Assembly (NCBI RefSeq): GCF_003073045.1
Contig: NC_037603.1
Span: forward strand, 12,530,192-12,594,191
From: Pomacea canaliculata
Lineage: Eukaryota > Mollusca > Gastropoda > Architaenioglossa > Ampullariidae
Direction of reading: 5' to 3'
Length of the DNA stretch: 64,000 bases
Part shown: positions 47,751 to 60,449 of the stretch, in pieces
How the letters are laid out: every line of letters begins with the position of its first letter
Numbering within the stretch: the first letter of the stretch is position 1
Made by a program: the position numbers and the translations under genes
Notes under the pieces: generated by a model
What the model saw: the letters and a program-made list of their open reading frames with translations, nothing else
Told to the model about the DNA's origin: nothing
Database searches by the model: none

Positions 47751-48545
47751 CCCCTAGCACCAGGCCCTCCGCACCAGGCCCTCCGCACCAGGCCCTCCGC
47801 ACCAGGCCCTCTGCACCAGGCCCTCCGCACCAGACCCTCCTGTTGGGTATACTTGAACGAAACGAGGTTCCCCTAAGCTTCTAGCATCAAATTGAAGTTA
47901 CTAATAGCTAGAAGGGTGTTTTCAAAGTGTTGCACCAGACCCTCCGCACCCGACCCTCCCTTTCAGTAAACTTGAAGAAAACGACGTACCCCTAAGCTTC
48001 GACTATCAAATAGAAGTTACTAGTGAGTGGAAGTGTGTTTTCAAAGTGTTACACCACCCCTTCCCCTCGAACAAACATTTCAAAGTTTGGCATCAGACCC
48101 TCCGCACCAGACCCTCCTGTTCAGCATACTTGAAGGAAACGAAGTACCACTATGCTTCTAGTACAAAATTGAAGTTACTAATGAGTGGAAGTGTGTTTTC
48201 AACCCTGAGCGCTCATCTGACCCTCCCTAAGCACCTGACCCTCCCAAGGCACCAGGCCCTCCGCGCACCTGACCCTCCCCCTGCACCAGGCCCTCCGGGC
48301 ACCTGACCCTCCCTAGGAACCTGACCCTGTCTAAGCACCTGACCCTCCCAAGTCACCAGGCCCTCCGCGCACCTGACCCTCCCCCTGCACCAGGCCCTCC
48401 GGGCACCTGACCCTCCCTAGGAACCTGACCCTGTCTAAGCACCTGACCCTCCCAAGTCACCAGGCCCTCCGCGCACCTGACCCTCCCACTGCACAAGGCC
48501 CTCCGGGCACCAGACCCTCTTCTTTGCACCAGACCCTCCCATTCA
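47750..48545 (-). repeat. rDNA spacer-like repeats, right block
   Basis: Dense GGAGGGTCTGGTGC-type motifs. At 48227-48500 a unit of about 104 bp is repeated at least twice almost exactly. The position upstream of the promoter-like site fits enhancer subrepeats of a ribosomal spacer. Confidence 0.75.
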
Positions 48546-48774
48546 AAAGGTTTGGGGAAAATTATTTCAAAGTTTGACACCAGACCCTCCCTCTTCCGCG
48601 ACTTGTCGAACACCAGGTAACCCTAAGCTTTAAATGCAAAAGTGGTTTAGCTTGAGCTAAATTTTTTTTTGCACCAGACCCTCCCCTCCTTCGTTAAAAG
48701 AAAAAAGTAAAAAAGAGTAAAAGTGCTACTGGTCCACCCGGCGTGAGCTACTATTGACCTGGTCCTGTGGCTTT

Positions 48775-48990
48775 ACCATTGCCACGGCTTTGACACCGCG
48801 GAGTGTATCGCAGCCTCCGGAGCATAAAGTTTCTGTACATATTCAGGAGGAGGCACAAAATCATCCATAGTCACCAAGAATGACGGGATCGATACCCGAT
48901 TGGTTCAGAACTAATAAAAGCGCTCTTTCCTGGCTGTGACACCGGGTCAGAATAGTTGGAAAGTTTAGCTCTACAATTGCCTCAGTTATG
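48775..48990 (-). pseudogene. Second 18S rRNA fragment, decayed
   Basis: Minus strand keeps AAAGAGCGCTTTTATTAGTTC and a mutated TTCTAGAGC-like stretch, homologous to about 46870-47010, followed at once by a degenerate promoter-like segment. It is more diverged than the first copy and shows a separate, older event. Confidence 0.75.
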
Positions 48991-49059
48991 CTCCCCATAC
49001 ATATAGTGCCAACCCTAACCTTCCCTGCCTTGTCCCTCGCCCCCTTCCCACCCGTTTAA

Positions 49060-50345
49060 CCGGATGGAGGCTATTTACCGGGTAAACGAGTTGGCTTCTT
49101 AACATCGATTTCACTACATGGGGAAATTATTATTTATGTTATATCTTTCTATTTTTTGGTCTTAGTTTTATTCTCATAGTTAGTCTTTAAAGTTTTGTCC
49201 CAGGCCCTCCCCTTCTTTTTCTATTTGTTTAATCTTTTATTATTATTTTGTTTTTGTTTCTCGTTGTTATTTTTTCTTTCTTTCAACTGTCCACTCCATC
49301 CTCCCCCGCGACACACACGGCGCGATGATATTAGTCTTCGCTGTAGTCGTGTAAGTTTAATGATGTTGCTTGTAATATCCTTACTTTCTCTTTCTCCCCT
49401 GTCACATCTCACAAAACTAATGTGTGATAAGTAATCTCCTCCATCACACATGGCCCAATGGTGGGGCATGACGGTCCCTCGTGATGCACTTGAATGAGAG
49501 AAGGTACAGAAGAACGAACAGTTCGCATACACTTGTTGCTATATACATGAGCGGGAATTTCAGTTGTGTGTCACGATGGCAGACGACTTCTGTGATTTCA
49601 AACATCTACATTCGGTGTGGGCGGTGCCCTGCACTTCCAGTCACACAGACTGAGTTGTGTTGACAAACATCGACCGCCTTCATCGGGTGCGTGGGTGTGT
49701 TTATGACAGCAAGTACCCGACTCGTGCAGGGGTCGACTCCTGACCTTTATCTTGGCCTAACACGCAAAAAAAAAAAAAAAAAAAAATCCATCACTTCTTA
49801 TATATAGAAAAGTATTATATTCTTGATTGCTTCTATCTCTCAGGTAGGGGAAAGACGGGAAAAGTCTCTGCAGTTTCTACAAAAATTCCATTTCTTGGTG
49901 AAGTGAAACTATGTGTGAAGCTAAAATGTCTGACAGCGCGTGTTTGCATGTGTGTGAGATTGTGTTATATTGAATTATTCCACATTCTATTTTAATTCAG
50001 TTTTTTCATGCTTCAGACGAGGAAGGACAAATACGAAACAAGAGGAAATTTCTTCCCTTCACAAACCGAAACTAAGCTAAAGGGCGGCGACTGGGTTGAA
50101 CGCACCGCGGAAATCCCCCGCCCTGCTCTCGGGGTCAGCTGCTCACAGGGTTCACTGTCGTCTGCTGAACAAGGGAAGTACGAGCACAGTTTGTGGCTAC
50201 ACGGGGCTGGATCACACCGCCTCGCCGTCCGTGCTGTCAGTCCTCGCCCCAGTCAGCGGTGGTGTTATCGTCACAGTCTACGACAACGACGACGTTGTGC
50301 ACACACAGAGGAGCAGTGGAAGTGCTTGACAACAACAACCACTGC
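49060..50345. other. Intergenic DNA, no gene seen
   Basis: T-rich tract at 49200-49290 and an A run at about 49767-49787. GC content rises from 50040 toward the first exon of the gene at 50350, consistent with a TATA-less promoter or 5' UTR, but no defined element is visible. Confidence 0.45.
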
Positions 50346-50349
50346 CATC

Positions 50350-53300
50350 ATGGCGGCACCACTCGGTGTCTACCGTAATGACGTAAGTAAGACACCTTCA
50401 CCTCTGTTTTGCTCTCGGCAAAAGCCGTTGTAGATGCGACAGTTAGTCCAGCACCACTCACATTGTTTGCTCTCTACAAGAGTCTAGTATCACACACATT
50501 GTTAAATGTTTACGTAGATATAAGCTAGAAAGATAAGTGAATAATTTCCTGAGCCAGCTCTTATGTTTCATTATTTACGAGACATGGACGAGAGCTTGTC
50601 ATTACTTGCGACTCACGTGGTTGCAGAGAACAGAGACGTTCACCCCACGCATCCATCGTGACCCCTCCGAGCTGCTGACCGGTCAGTCGGAGATCAGACT
50701 AACTCGACAGGACACAACCGCCAGCTTCTACGTCACAACTTTCAAAGGCGACAGGCATCGGCATTACGTCACTGGAGTGGACAGGTTAAGGTCAGTGAAC
50801 CCAACCTCGCATTACTCTCGTTCAAATGAAGTGGATGATGACTTCATAATCATCTCTGTCCTCATCCTGACAGTCTGACAGGCCGGATAATTTGATGAAA
50901 GTAACACCAGATGTTGTCATCATTACTGGTGTCCTTCTCTCATTCATTTAATTAATCAAGCGAGCAGCTACACCTGTACATATGACCTATTCTTATCTAT
51001 ACAATTTTGACATATTTTTTGTTCATGTTAGCTCATGTATATACTATATCTTACATCTGTAAAATGTCCATTTGCAGCTCCTACATCGAGTGCCAGCTGT
51101 GGCTGGTCAACAGTCACAAGGTCTTTCACTGGACACACGAAATGCTGACACACTGGCTGCGGGAACTGGAAGCCTTGGACCAGGAGACAGTCTTGGTTAG
51201 TTGCACGATTCTTGCTTATCTTTCAGAAGTTTCAAGTATACTACAATAAGTCTAACTAGAGGCCATGTTCTCGACTTAATTACCAGTTTTGTCTGTAGGC
51301 TGGTGCGCATGTCAAGTCTTTAAACGAGTCTACAGTTGCCGGTCTCTAGTGGCAAGTTGAGAATTGAGATCGGACTTAACAAAGTCTACCTACACTTGAG
51401 ATTCATGATGTAAGACTTATTTTAAGACCTCCCATGAAGCCATCGCTCGGTCTGTCTTGAAATTGTGTGAGTGTGTGTGCACGCGCGTTCGTGCTGTTTA
51501 TCCATTACTTGGCATGTTTTTGTTTGTGTGTAGACTCTGGTTGCGACTACATACAAGAACAATAAAAGGGTGGACACCTACCTTGAACTTGTCTTCATTC
51601 CGATAAATCTGGATGGAAGAGGGGTGGGTAGTCAAGGTAAGAGAAGTGTCTGTGTAGGAAGTCCGAGACCTCCACTACCCCACACTTAGTGATTATCACG
51701 AACCAGTCGTGTCCATAACAACAATCTCACAATTAATCTTCTTATCAGCGCTTTTAACAGAGGAAAGAAAAGCTCATAGCCTAGCTGGGCAAAGCATAGA
51801 AGGGTTGCTATAGTAACTACTGACTAGTTCAGATGCAAAAAGCGACAGTGTTTACAGGTGGCGCAAATATGAGAGAAGTGGCACGAGTTGATTGGTTAAC
51901 TGACTGTCTTCCTCCCCTCTTCTCTCTCTCCACCTTGCTTTATGTTCATGTTGTTTTCTGTTTCCATTTATCTGTGTGATTGACATTTTTGTTTTAATCA
52001 CAGAAAAAAAAGAGTAGTAACAGTAGTGGTGGAGGTGGTGGTAACAGTAGTGGGGTGGTGGTAACAGTAGAATAATTTTCTGATAAAGTGTTCTTGCTCA
52101 CAGTTATATATTTCGTCAACAGTGAAACACGGTTACGAGATTCTGATCCGTGCGATACAGAAGCAAACAGTGATCATCAAGGTGACCAACGTCAGCTTCC
52201 AAGGACCTGCTCAACAAATAAGGATTCGACACGGCGCCCAGTTCGGTCATTTTCTGCGAGCAGAATCCAACTGCCAGTCGTTGAGCATGACCTACGATGC
52301 CAGCGGCTGTGAACGTGAGTGTTTACTTGTTCTTTTTCTGTATGTGACATCTGTTTATAGGGCTGGCTGCCTTGCTGTGATGTAGTCTTAGTTGCTGATG
52401 GTGTCAAACACAATACCTCCTAGTAATTTTGTGTATATCAGATATTTGCGAAGAGATGTGATATCATAGCACAACCGTACTCTTTCATTCTTTATTTTTT
52501 TCTACGTTTCTGTTTTTCTCTCTACTTGTCTATCTGTCGGTGTCGGTGTTTATTTGACTTTGGGTTTTTTTTTTCTTTTTTTAATTTACTTGGGTTTTTT
52601 TTTTTGTGTCTCTTTTCTACTTCCGCTAAGTAGCACTGCAGCAGATAGCCTCATAACCCTTTCACTCGTATCATCGCACTTCCGTCTTGAGACTGTCTTC
52701 ACATGTACTTGACGAAGTTTGTCGATAACCCTCCATGCACCTTCATGTGGAATGATGTTAGGACAGAAGATATTTAGAGTTAACGATCTGTGACTGGCAT
52801 TCACCTCTGACCACACTTTTCGCCATATCAGTCATTATCTGTAGTGTTGGTACTTGTGGCCAAACCGTTTGATACAAAGATATGTCTGTGAGAAAACATC
52901 AAAGACCCAAGACTAACTGTGACTGACTGTTGTCTCAGATGTCTTCACGTGCTACAAGTTCGTGGGCGACGATGACACCCTGGACCGCGTGGTGTTCCTG
53001 TGCGTGCTCCAGGTGTACGGAAAGAGTCAGTTCATCGTGCCCAGCCCCACCTCCAGTCGCCTGACCACCTTACAGGTGCGTGTCGCCGTCGTGCACGAGC
53101 TTATCTCCTCCCACGGCGGGGTGGGTTGAGAAAAATGTTTGCTGCTTTTTTTTCATTTTTTAAAAGTTGTGAAAGTGGATCAGTGTCTAAAGCAGAATAT
53201 TAAGTCGGGCACCTCGTATCGGTAGGGGATGGAGGGGGAGAGAGAAGTACATAGAAACCTACGAGAAACAAACAAACAAACAAACAAACCTGGTTCCACT

Positions 53301-54587
53301 ATCATTAGTAATTATATTACAAACTATTCATCTTGACTGTTTCTCGTCACCAGAGCAGCGCCCTGGACACCAGCATTGACAGCCTGAAGGAGGCTGACCC
53401 GAGGTTTTTCGCCATGGTCACATCAGGACAGGGGGAGGAGACCTACTTCCTCAGGCCGCTCATGTTCCAAAGTAGGTCCCGCGCTTTACTCTTCCTGTCG
53501 TTATCTTTCCTTCTTCTTTATCTCCTTGCACACCCTTTTTCCTGTGACACCTGCTTACAGGAAGTTCTGTTATCTTTCTGTCTTTCCCTCCTATTTTTTC
53601 ACACCTCTTCACACCTCTCTCTCCAATTAACAAATAAATCACACACACACACACACACTAGTTCTAATACTTGCAACATTTATTATTCATATAAAGCACG
53701 ACTCAAACTGAAGTGGTCATAGCTTGTAAAAAGCAGTGTTGGATGCAGGGTTAGTCGAGTGTTGAAGCTCGTTAAGGAAGGAAGTTTATTACAGTCAATA
53801 TTGTCATTACCGTATCGCGCCCACGTGCGCACGCGCGTGTGTCTGCGTCAGAACATGGCGATCAGTGAAGTCGCCTCACGTCCTCCACAATTGAAGGAAA
53901 ATGCGTTTAGTGCAGTGATCACAGGAAGTTCATGGTTAATGCTCTGAACGCTTGACCTTTAGTGTGCCAACGGACATTTGGCAGAATGAACCCTTGCCGG
54001 TTTCGATGTGATCACAGTTGTCAGCTTGACTGCCTCCCTGTTTGTGGTCTTACACTGTGTCGACTGTGGAGACTGTATTGACTGTGGACACTGTGTTGAC
54101 TGTGGACACTGTGTTGATAGTGTTGACTGTGGACACTGTGTTGACTGTGGACACTGTGTTGATAGTGTTGACACTGTGTTGATAGTGTGGACACTGTGTT
54201 GACTGTGGACACTGTGTTGACTGTGGACACTGTTGACTGTGGACACTGTTGACTGTGGTCACTGTGTTGATAGTGTGGACACTGTGTTGACTGTGGACAC
54301 TGTTGACTGTGGTCACTGTGTTGATAGTGTGGACACTGTGTTGACTGTGGACACTGTGTTGACTGTGGACACTGTTGACTGTGGACACTGTTGACTGTGG
54401 TCACTGTGTTGATAGTGTGGAAACATTATTATTTCTGTCCTCAGATTACTTTATTTACTACGATGCGGTGGACGGATTGAAGCTGAAGCTCTGTGACCCT
54501 CCGCCCTACGACGAGAAATTTCTGGAAAATGTCAGCAACTTCACATTCGAGTTTCTGCAGGCGCCTGCCAGCGACCTGCAGCGATAG
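50350..54587 (+). CDS. Beta-trefoil-like (IL-1-like) protein H, eight exons
   Basis: Exons 50350-50382, 50627-50790, 51078-51195, 51534-51636, 52123-52314, 52939-53075, 53354-53471, 54445-54587; phases 0, 2, 0, 1, 1, 0, 1; 335 residues. All sites are GT/AG and every exon joins in frame. No signal peptide or membrane span. The last third (from about residue 204) is strand-rich: RVVFLCVLQVYGKSQFIV, LKEADPRFFAMVTSG, ETYFLRPLMFQNYFIYYD, GLKLKLC and NVSNFTFEFLQ. EADPRF, the Y-F-I turn and a closing F-T-F-E-F strand resemble interleukin-1 family proteins, and the last three intron phases equal those of copies F and G. Upstream (about 12-203) may be a further domain. Exon 2 could also end at 50784 (same phase). 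Role inferred: cytokine-like ligand. Confidence 0.82.
53640..53660. repeat. AC microsatellite in intron 7 of gene H
   Basis: About ten AC dinucleotides. Confidence 0.8.
54055..54420. repeat. Minisatellite in intron 7 of gene H
   Basis: Tandem GACTGTGGACACTGTGTT units of 12-18 bp with TGATAGTGT variants, stopping about 25 bp before the last exon. His/Ser/Gln-rich ORFs on the minus strand are artefacts. Confidence 0.93.
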
Positions 54588-54690
54588 ATGACACCAGCAG
54601 CGATAGATGACACCAGCAACGATAGATGACACCAGCAGCGATAGATGACACCAGCAGTGATAGATGACACCAGCCAGTGACATCCAGCGA
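54588..54690 (+). repeat. 18-bp repeats in the 3' UTR of gene H
   Basis: About five copies of GATAGATGACACCAGCAG directly after the stop codon. Confidence 0.9.
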
Positions 54691-54831
54691 TCGATGACAC
54701 CACGCAGTCGGATGCTGGCTCCAGGGGAGGAAACACGTCATTCTATTGACTGTACATTTTCTTTGTCAATAGACCGTGTCTGTAAATAGTGTAAATATAG
54801 GATTGCACGCCTTGCTGATTATCAGGGGCTC

Positions 54832-54837
54832 AATAAA
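54832..54837 (+). terminator. Poly(A) signal of gene H
   Basis: AATAAA 245 bp past the stop, followed by GT/T-rich DNA (GTCGTCTTTGCGTCTTTTC), a normal cleavage-site context. Confidence 0.75.
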
Positions 54838-54859
54838 TGTCAAAAGAAATTGTCGTCTT

Positions 54860-57540
54860 TGCGTCTTTTCGGGGTTTGAAAGAACACCGACACGGAATTT
54901 CTCTTTTAGAAATATTTGAGTGCCGACGAAAGGAAAGATCACAATTTTGGGTTATACTGCTTCATGGTCAGCATTATCACTTTTTTCTACATTTTTTATG
55001 ATTTTGAGACACTTGTTCACTGTATAACCTGCAGTCAATAAAAGTTTTAAGAATTAGGCTATCTGTGAAGGTAAGGATGTGAGTAACACTTGTTAGAACC
55101 TACCAGACCCACTGTAGGACCAGTTGCAGGAATTACGATTAGTACGAGAAACACACAGTTTATGGGAATACCTCAAAAGGCCGATTTTCAAGCAAGAACC
55201 AGTTTCTCAAAGTCATTTCTGGTTTCATGTGTTTTCCGTTCACCCATTAGCTTATGGCATTAGTCATCACAAAACGTACTTTCTATACATATTTGTGCAA
55301 GAAAGTCGGTTAAGTGTCTAGCTAAGAGAAAAACAAAAGTTCATTAGAACGACTTCTCTCTCTCTCAGAGTTTGATTGCCCCGTAGCCCTTGGATAATCA
55401 GTGTCAGTCTCTGTCTCTTAAACACACACACACACGAACAAGCAAGCACATGCTGGGACAATACTCAACAAGCTGGGGTCCGATGCATAACACGCCGCTA
55501 GGTGCAAACTAGTTGACAATCTGCTAAGTTGATAATGTGGTGCAGCTAGCACCTAGAAAGATGCAAAGGGTTAAAAAGAAACTAAAAAAATGTCACCAAG
55601 AAGGTTTTGTACATGAAATTACTGAACTGAAATTATTAAAATCGTCGCCTTTGAATTTCCCTAAAGTAAAAGAGAAAAATTCCGGATATCCTATTACTGA
55701 CGCGCGCATCTCAAGCACAAGCCACTCGTCACGAACCTTGGGGAGCAGGATGCTCTCTGCAGTCGGAAGTTGGGGTCACTTCTCTTGACCTTACATGATC
55801 AGCGACGCGTGGGTAACCATGTATTTTTAGGATCATGCTTTTGTTGTCATGGTAACAGTTATTGTTGAAGCTCTTACACCCGGTAAGCTGCAGCACATCA
55901 TCGCCTCCCTACCGCGCTTTCATCCGAATCTTGTTGACACTGAACAGCGCTCACCATGTTGTGTACAAAGGCGACAGCATTAGTGTACCCGCCTACACCA
56001 CACTTGACATGTATTTATATCTTGACAACTATTTATATCTTGACAAGTTTCTTAACTGTATACGATCCATAGAATGATTGTAATATTGTCATACCGCTCT
56101 ATATTCCATTAAGAACATAACAGCAACTAAACATGTTTCGCCAACACACACAGATATTCACACACATGCAATTCACAGAACGCACAATCAAACATAGTGA
56201 AAATTACTCAGAGCATCAACTTTAAATATGTTGTGTAATTTCAGTGTGAATACATCCAATATTTGCAAAAATGAAATGGCAGACTAGCATTTTCTAGTTA
56301 TAAATGTGTGATTCTACAAACTTACATTTCAGTGGAAAAAAGAGCGCCCCCAGTATCATGGGGTTCTTTTGATAACACTAAATAAATCTCTTTCAGATAA
56401 ATCAAGCAAACCTGACTAATTCTGAGTATAAATTCAAGATAAAGATACTCTAAATAAATGAGGTTTAATATGGGTTTGGGTCAGCCAGGTCAATCTCCAG
56501 CTCAGTTTGAATTGCTTTCAGAAAAGATTAAAGCACACCTGTTTCATCAATACACACAATCGTGGTTTCTGGAATAGACAATTATTTTTCATAATTAGAT
56601 ATTTACAGAAAGTCATTTTATTCAAAAGATCTGTTTCTCTTCTATCTTACATCCAAGTAATATCTTTTACGAAGTTCAAAAAAAAAAAAAAACAACCAAA
56701 AAACAAATACGATCCTGCCTATACTAAAGAAAGGTCCAAATAATGTGCCAAAATATACACTGGCTCCAAATTTAACTGGAATAATCCGAAATCAATCAAG
56801 TTTTAATGATGACTCAGAAATACTAGATAGGTTATCAAGCTGACTAAAAATTAAAATAAAGAAAGATCAGATTTTGTTGCAATTCTGTGCGCACAGACTA
56901 TCTAATGACAATAATATTATCTGCATTTACTCTACATATCTTGTACTCATTTAGTACATTTTATTGTGGTTTTCGTTTTTGGGGATCATGCAATTTAATC
57001 GAGGTAATGAAAACTAGAACGCGAGAGAACCAAGGGAGAGTAACAGGATTGAATTCCTACTCTTACGTTGTACATGCTTACCTCCCTTGGGAAGCCTGCA
57101 CTAGCCTGTGGCTTAGGCCACGTTTATCTCAGTTCCGTGAATATGCTGTTGAGGGATAAAACAAACTGTAAGAATGGGTGGAAACAGTCTGCAGTGCAGA
57201 GTAAGAACAAGAAGGCAGGTTGTGGGTGGGCGGATAGGGAGGAGGAGCTTACGACAGACCCCACCAATCCTCCAACTAGTGACTGTGATCTCGCACCTTC
57301 TGATGCACCTGACTACCCTGCCTCCTCTTGTGACATTTAATATTGAATAAAAACACCATCGATAGGTCACATGCAGGTTTCTGTTTCCAGTACAAGTACG
57401 AAAAGATGATACGAACATAAGACATATAAACACAGGCAAACAGTAACATGACTATGTACCCACGCAGGTACATTCACTCATAAACGGGTATTCGTGTTGA
57501 AAAACTGCAGTTACAGTTCTCACAAGCTTCCGTAAGTTCC
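54860..57540. other. Intergenic DNA with one unassigned ORF
   Basis: Mostly AT-rich DNA without recognised genes. An open stretch at 57140-57340 (plus) reads KNGWKQ, KKAGCGWADRE and a Pro/Asp-rich end, with AATAAA just after; it might be the 3' end of a decayed mobile element or gene, but I cannot place it. Confidence 0.35.
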
Positions 57541-57552
57541 ATTCACTCTCTT

Positions 57553-58140
57553 TCACACACACACAAACTACACCACTTAGTGGCAGGTAGTGTACTTGTT
57601 TGATGTTCTGTGATTTTTCTGCTGCGGTTTTCCCTCAGTGACAGTCCACGTCTACCCTGACGGGTCAAATCTAGGAAAACTTTCGAAGTAATTCGAAATT
57701 ATCCAAGATTTTATCTCCCTTTATTGCTTCAACTAGTCTAAGAAATAGATAGTAAGGTAAATAATTCACTTCAAGTGATAAAGCTCCCTTTTTCTTTACC
57801 GCCCACATTAGAGTTGATCGAGGAACAGCTGAGACGTTGTCGGTCGGACTGATGACCTCTGACCTGTACAGTGGCAGACAAAAGCAAGAGAGGTAACCGT
57901 AATGCCAATGGCGCGAAGATTGCAGTTGTCTAAACTTTTCTCGTTTTACATTAAGTTGAGAATTTTAAACACACGCTTGTTGCCAAACATTTTCAGTAAA
58001 CTAGCAAAATTTATTTTGTAATGAACTTTGTTCACCACTGAAGAAATTTGTACTGAGTAAATAGGTGGGGAACAAGAAAAAAATAAAAAATCTCTTAGAT
58101 CACCACTGAATAGCGCACAAATAGTTTGGGGTAGGTGTGT
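57553..58140. repeat. U1 upstream flank, unit 1
   Basis: Homologous to 60790-61410 and 63190-63788, which lie upstream of the other two U1 copies. Strongly shared blocks include CTTTATTGCTTCAACTAGTC and TAATTCACTTCAAGTGA, likely to contain the snRNA promoter elements. Confidence 0.8.
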
Positions 58141-58149
58141 CACACGACC

Positions 58150-58254
58150 ATATCTTAACACGGGAGGCACCTTGTACATCAAGGTAGAAGCCTCACAAGT
58201 GCAGTTTATGTGTGTAATTTACGCACACGGGGACTGCCTTCGCGCTATCCCCAC
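58150..58254 (+). pseudogene. U1 snRNA pseudogene
   Basis: Keeps CACGGGAGGCACCTTG of stem-loop 1 and the 3' end (ACTGCCTTCGCGCTATCCCC), but the 5' splice-site recognition sequence reads ATATCTTAACAC in place of ATACTTACCTGGCAC and most of stem-loops 2-3 is deleted. It cannot pair normally with 5' splice sites. Confidence 0.88.
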
Positions 58255-58299
58255 CAAAACAAGTCAATATCATGTGAGAATGGTTCAATTTCATCATAG

Positions 58300-59470
58300 G
58301 TAACCTTACACTTATCTTAAATATGTCTGTATGGAAGTTAAATGTGTCAGCTGTGCTATATATATATTTATATGGCCTATTCATTATTTACTACACATAT
58401 CTACACTTTCTTCATTCGTCCACCGCCGCAATCCAATCAGTAAACACGTGTACAGTCGTCTGTTATCATCAATGTCAACCAAACGCTGCAACATTTGTAT
58501 TTCTTACCACCAGTCCTCGTTCAACGGGTTCAAGTCGTTGCCGTTAGGTTACCACGCTGACACTAGGACTGTGAATACCCTTAGCCTTGTAAGCATGCAA
58601 GATAGTTGTCGAAGTGTGTGAATACTAGTGAATAAACTATCTAGCGCAAATTCTCACATTCTTTTTTCGAATTTCAAGAATTGTTTATTTTTTTTTCCAG
58701 AAGACTGCTGTGTCGACTTTCATCAGCGTCGGGATAGGACAGACAAGCAGAGAGGGTTTCTCGCTTTTCTTTCTTTATGTGTATGTTAGCCTCTATTTGT
58801 ATGTGCATGTTGATGTTTGTAAGCCTCTATTTCCAGAATGAAAAGACGACGTATCACTCAGATTGTGGGAAGTAGTATCTTTCGCTCAGGTATTACACAA
58901 ATGAGATGTTGCACCCACCCACCACTCCACTAGAGCATTACAACAGCACAATGATATGTATTTCTGGAGAGACACCTAGGGACAAGGGACTTATATTGTA
59001 CCTGAATGACAGAGGGGATGACACTTATAGAGGCTAGTGCACATGGAAAGACGGACAGAATAAGTGTTAATCTGAGAATCAATTCAGCACAGTCGACATT
59101 GAAAGGAAACACGTTGACATGTCATGTGAACATATAACCTGTAACCATGTCAATATGTATATAGTAACATAAGCAAGCTGTTCAGTCTGCGTTGCCCTCC
59201 TGAATTGCACAGGCTGCGTGAACAATGGTGAACCTCGGACACAAGCATTCGTGATGGCGACTGTTTATTTACTGTGATGAGTAAGTAACCAGGTCACACG
59301 CTCCATCGCCTGCAGTATTTGTGAATATTCAACGGCGTGTGAACATAGTGTATATCTTCTTTCCGACATGTACACATATGGCTACAAGTGCCCCTTGTCT
59401 TTGCTACAAGGATATCCGGCTTCTTCCTGGTGGCGTCCTGACACGTTCACATTACACAATGCACCACCGT
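58300..59470. other. Unit 1 spacer, no gene seen
   Basis: DNA present only in the first U1-5S unit. No ORF or RNA gene that I recognise. Confidence 0.4.
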
Positions 59471-59474
59471 GTGC

Positions 59475-60449
59475 ACCCGCTCCCCCATCCCATCATCTTC
59501 CTTTCACTCCTCCCCTGAAGGTCGGCGGTGGTAATAACAACCAGTATACTAAGTTGCTTCGGTGGTCATCACTGTACTGACCTGCATGTACTGCCGTCAG
59601 GAGTATGAGTTGAACTCCGGACACCCGCATTACTACAACGCAACACTGGTGAACCTTGACATTGCGACAAGTAGTCTGTCACAGTCGCTGGAGAGAAAGT
59701 TGTAAATGATATTTAGCGATAATAACCTTTTGAAAACAGCCGAGCCACTTGAATTTCCTGGAGTCGTTTGAAGGATGTCGGCGTGTATGCAGTCCTACTC
59801 ACAACTCGCAGGCTACTGTAAGTACACGATTTCACGTGGCTTTCCTCTACAACCGTTATCGTGTATTAACACTTACTAAGCCTTACTCAATATAGGTGTC
59901 TACTCATTTAAGAGGCCAGCAATCCGCTTACCATAATTTACCTACGCTTACTGTCAGTAAAGTCTCACAACAGTTTGACTAAATATAACAATGGTTTGTA
60001 AGGCTACAGATATTAAAATCGCTCAAAAGTTAACAAAACATTCCTGTAAAAGCAGCAGCCATTATCGTCGCTCAGCAACCTGTTTCATGTAACGTGTACC
60101 AAACAATACAAGACCTCTTGTCAAAACTGAAACCTCTAGTCTAGACTATGGTGTGACATCGCATAATACAGGTTGTTGCACGATGGTCGAGTGGCAAGCA
60201 AGTGATCGAACACAGAAACACAGTTGTATGGTTGAGGATAGATAACGTGACACTGACACAGTAAAGACGAAGACAAGCACGGCTTAAAAGCAGCAGATAA
60301 AAGGTTGCTAAAACAGGATGTGTACTAGAGAGAAAAGTTTCCGTGTCATCAATCCCTAAAATCGAAATATGCTTGGAATGAAGATGGAGGTTGCCACATG
60401 TTAAAGTTTACCACACTAGACAGAAGCTATTAAAAAAAAAATAAAAGTT
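59475..60449. repeat. U1-5S spacer, copy 1
   Basis: Nearly identical to 61888-62840 throughout, ending in an A-rich tract next to the 5S gene. No gene seen. Confidence 0.9.
60432..60441 (-). terminator. Pol III terminator of 5S copy 1
   Basis: Runs of T on the minus strand just past the 5S 3' end (TTTT then a longer T run), the standard Pol III stop. Confidence 0.7.

Noticed and set aside
45204-48613. Gly/Arg/Trp-rich ORFs and ORFs over the rRNA pieces
   Set aside because: They cover the spacer-like repeats and 18S/28S homology; no protein features.
53959-54404. His/Ser/Gln and Cys/Asp repeat ORFs
   Set aside because: Translations of the intron 7 minisatellite of gene H.
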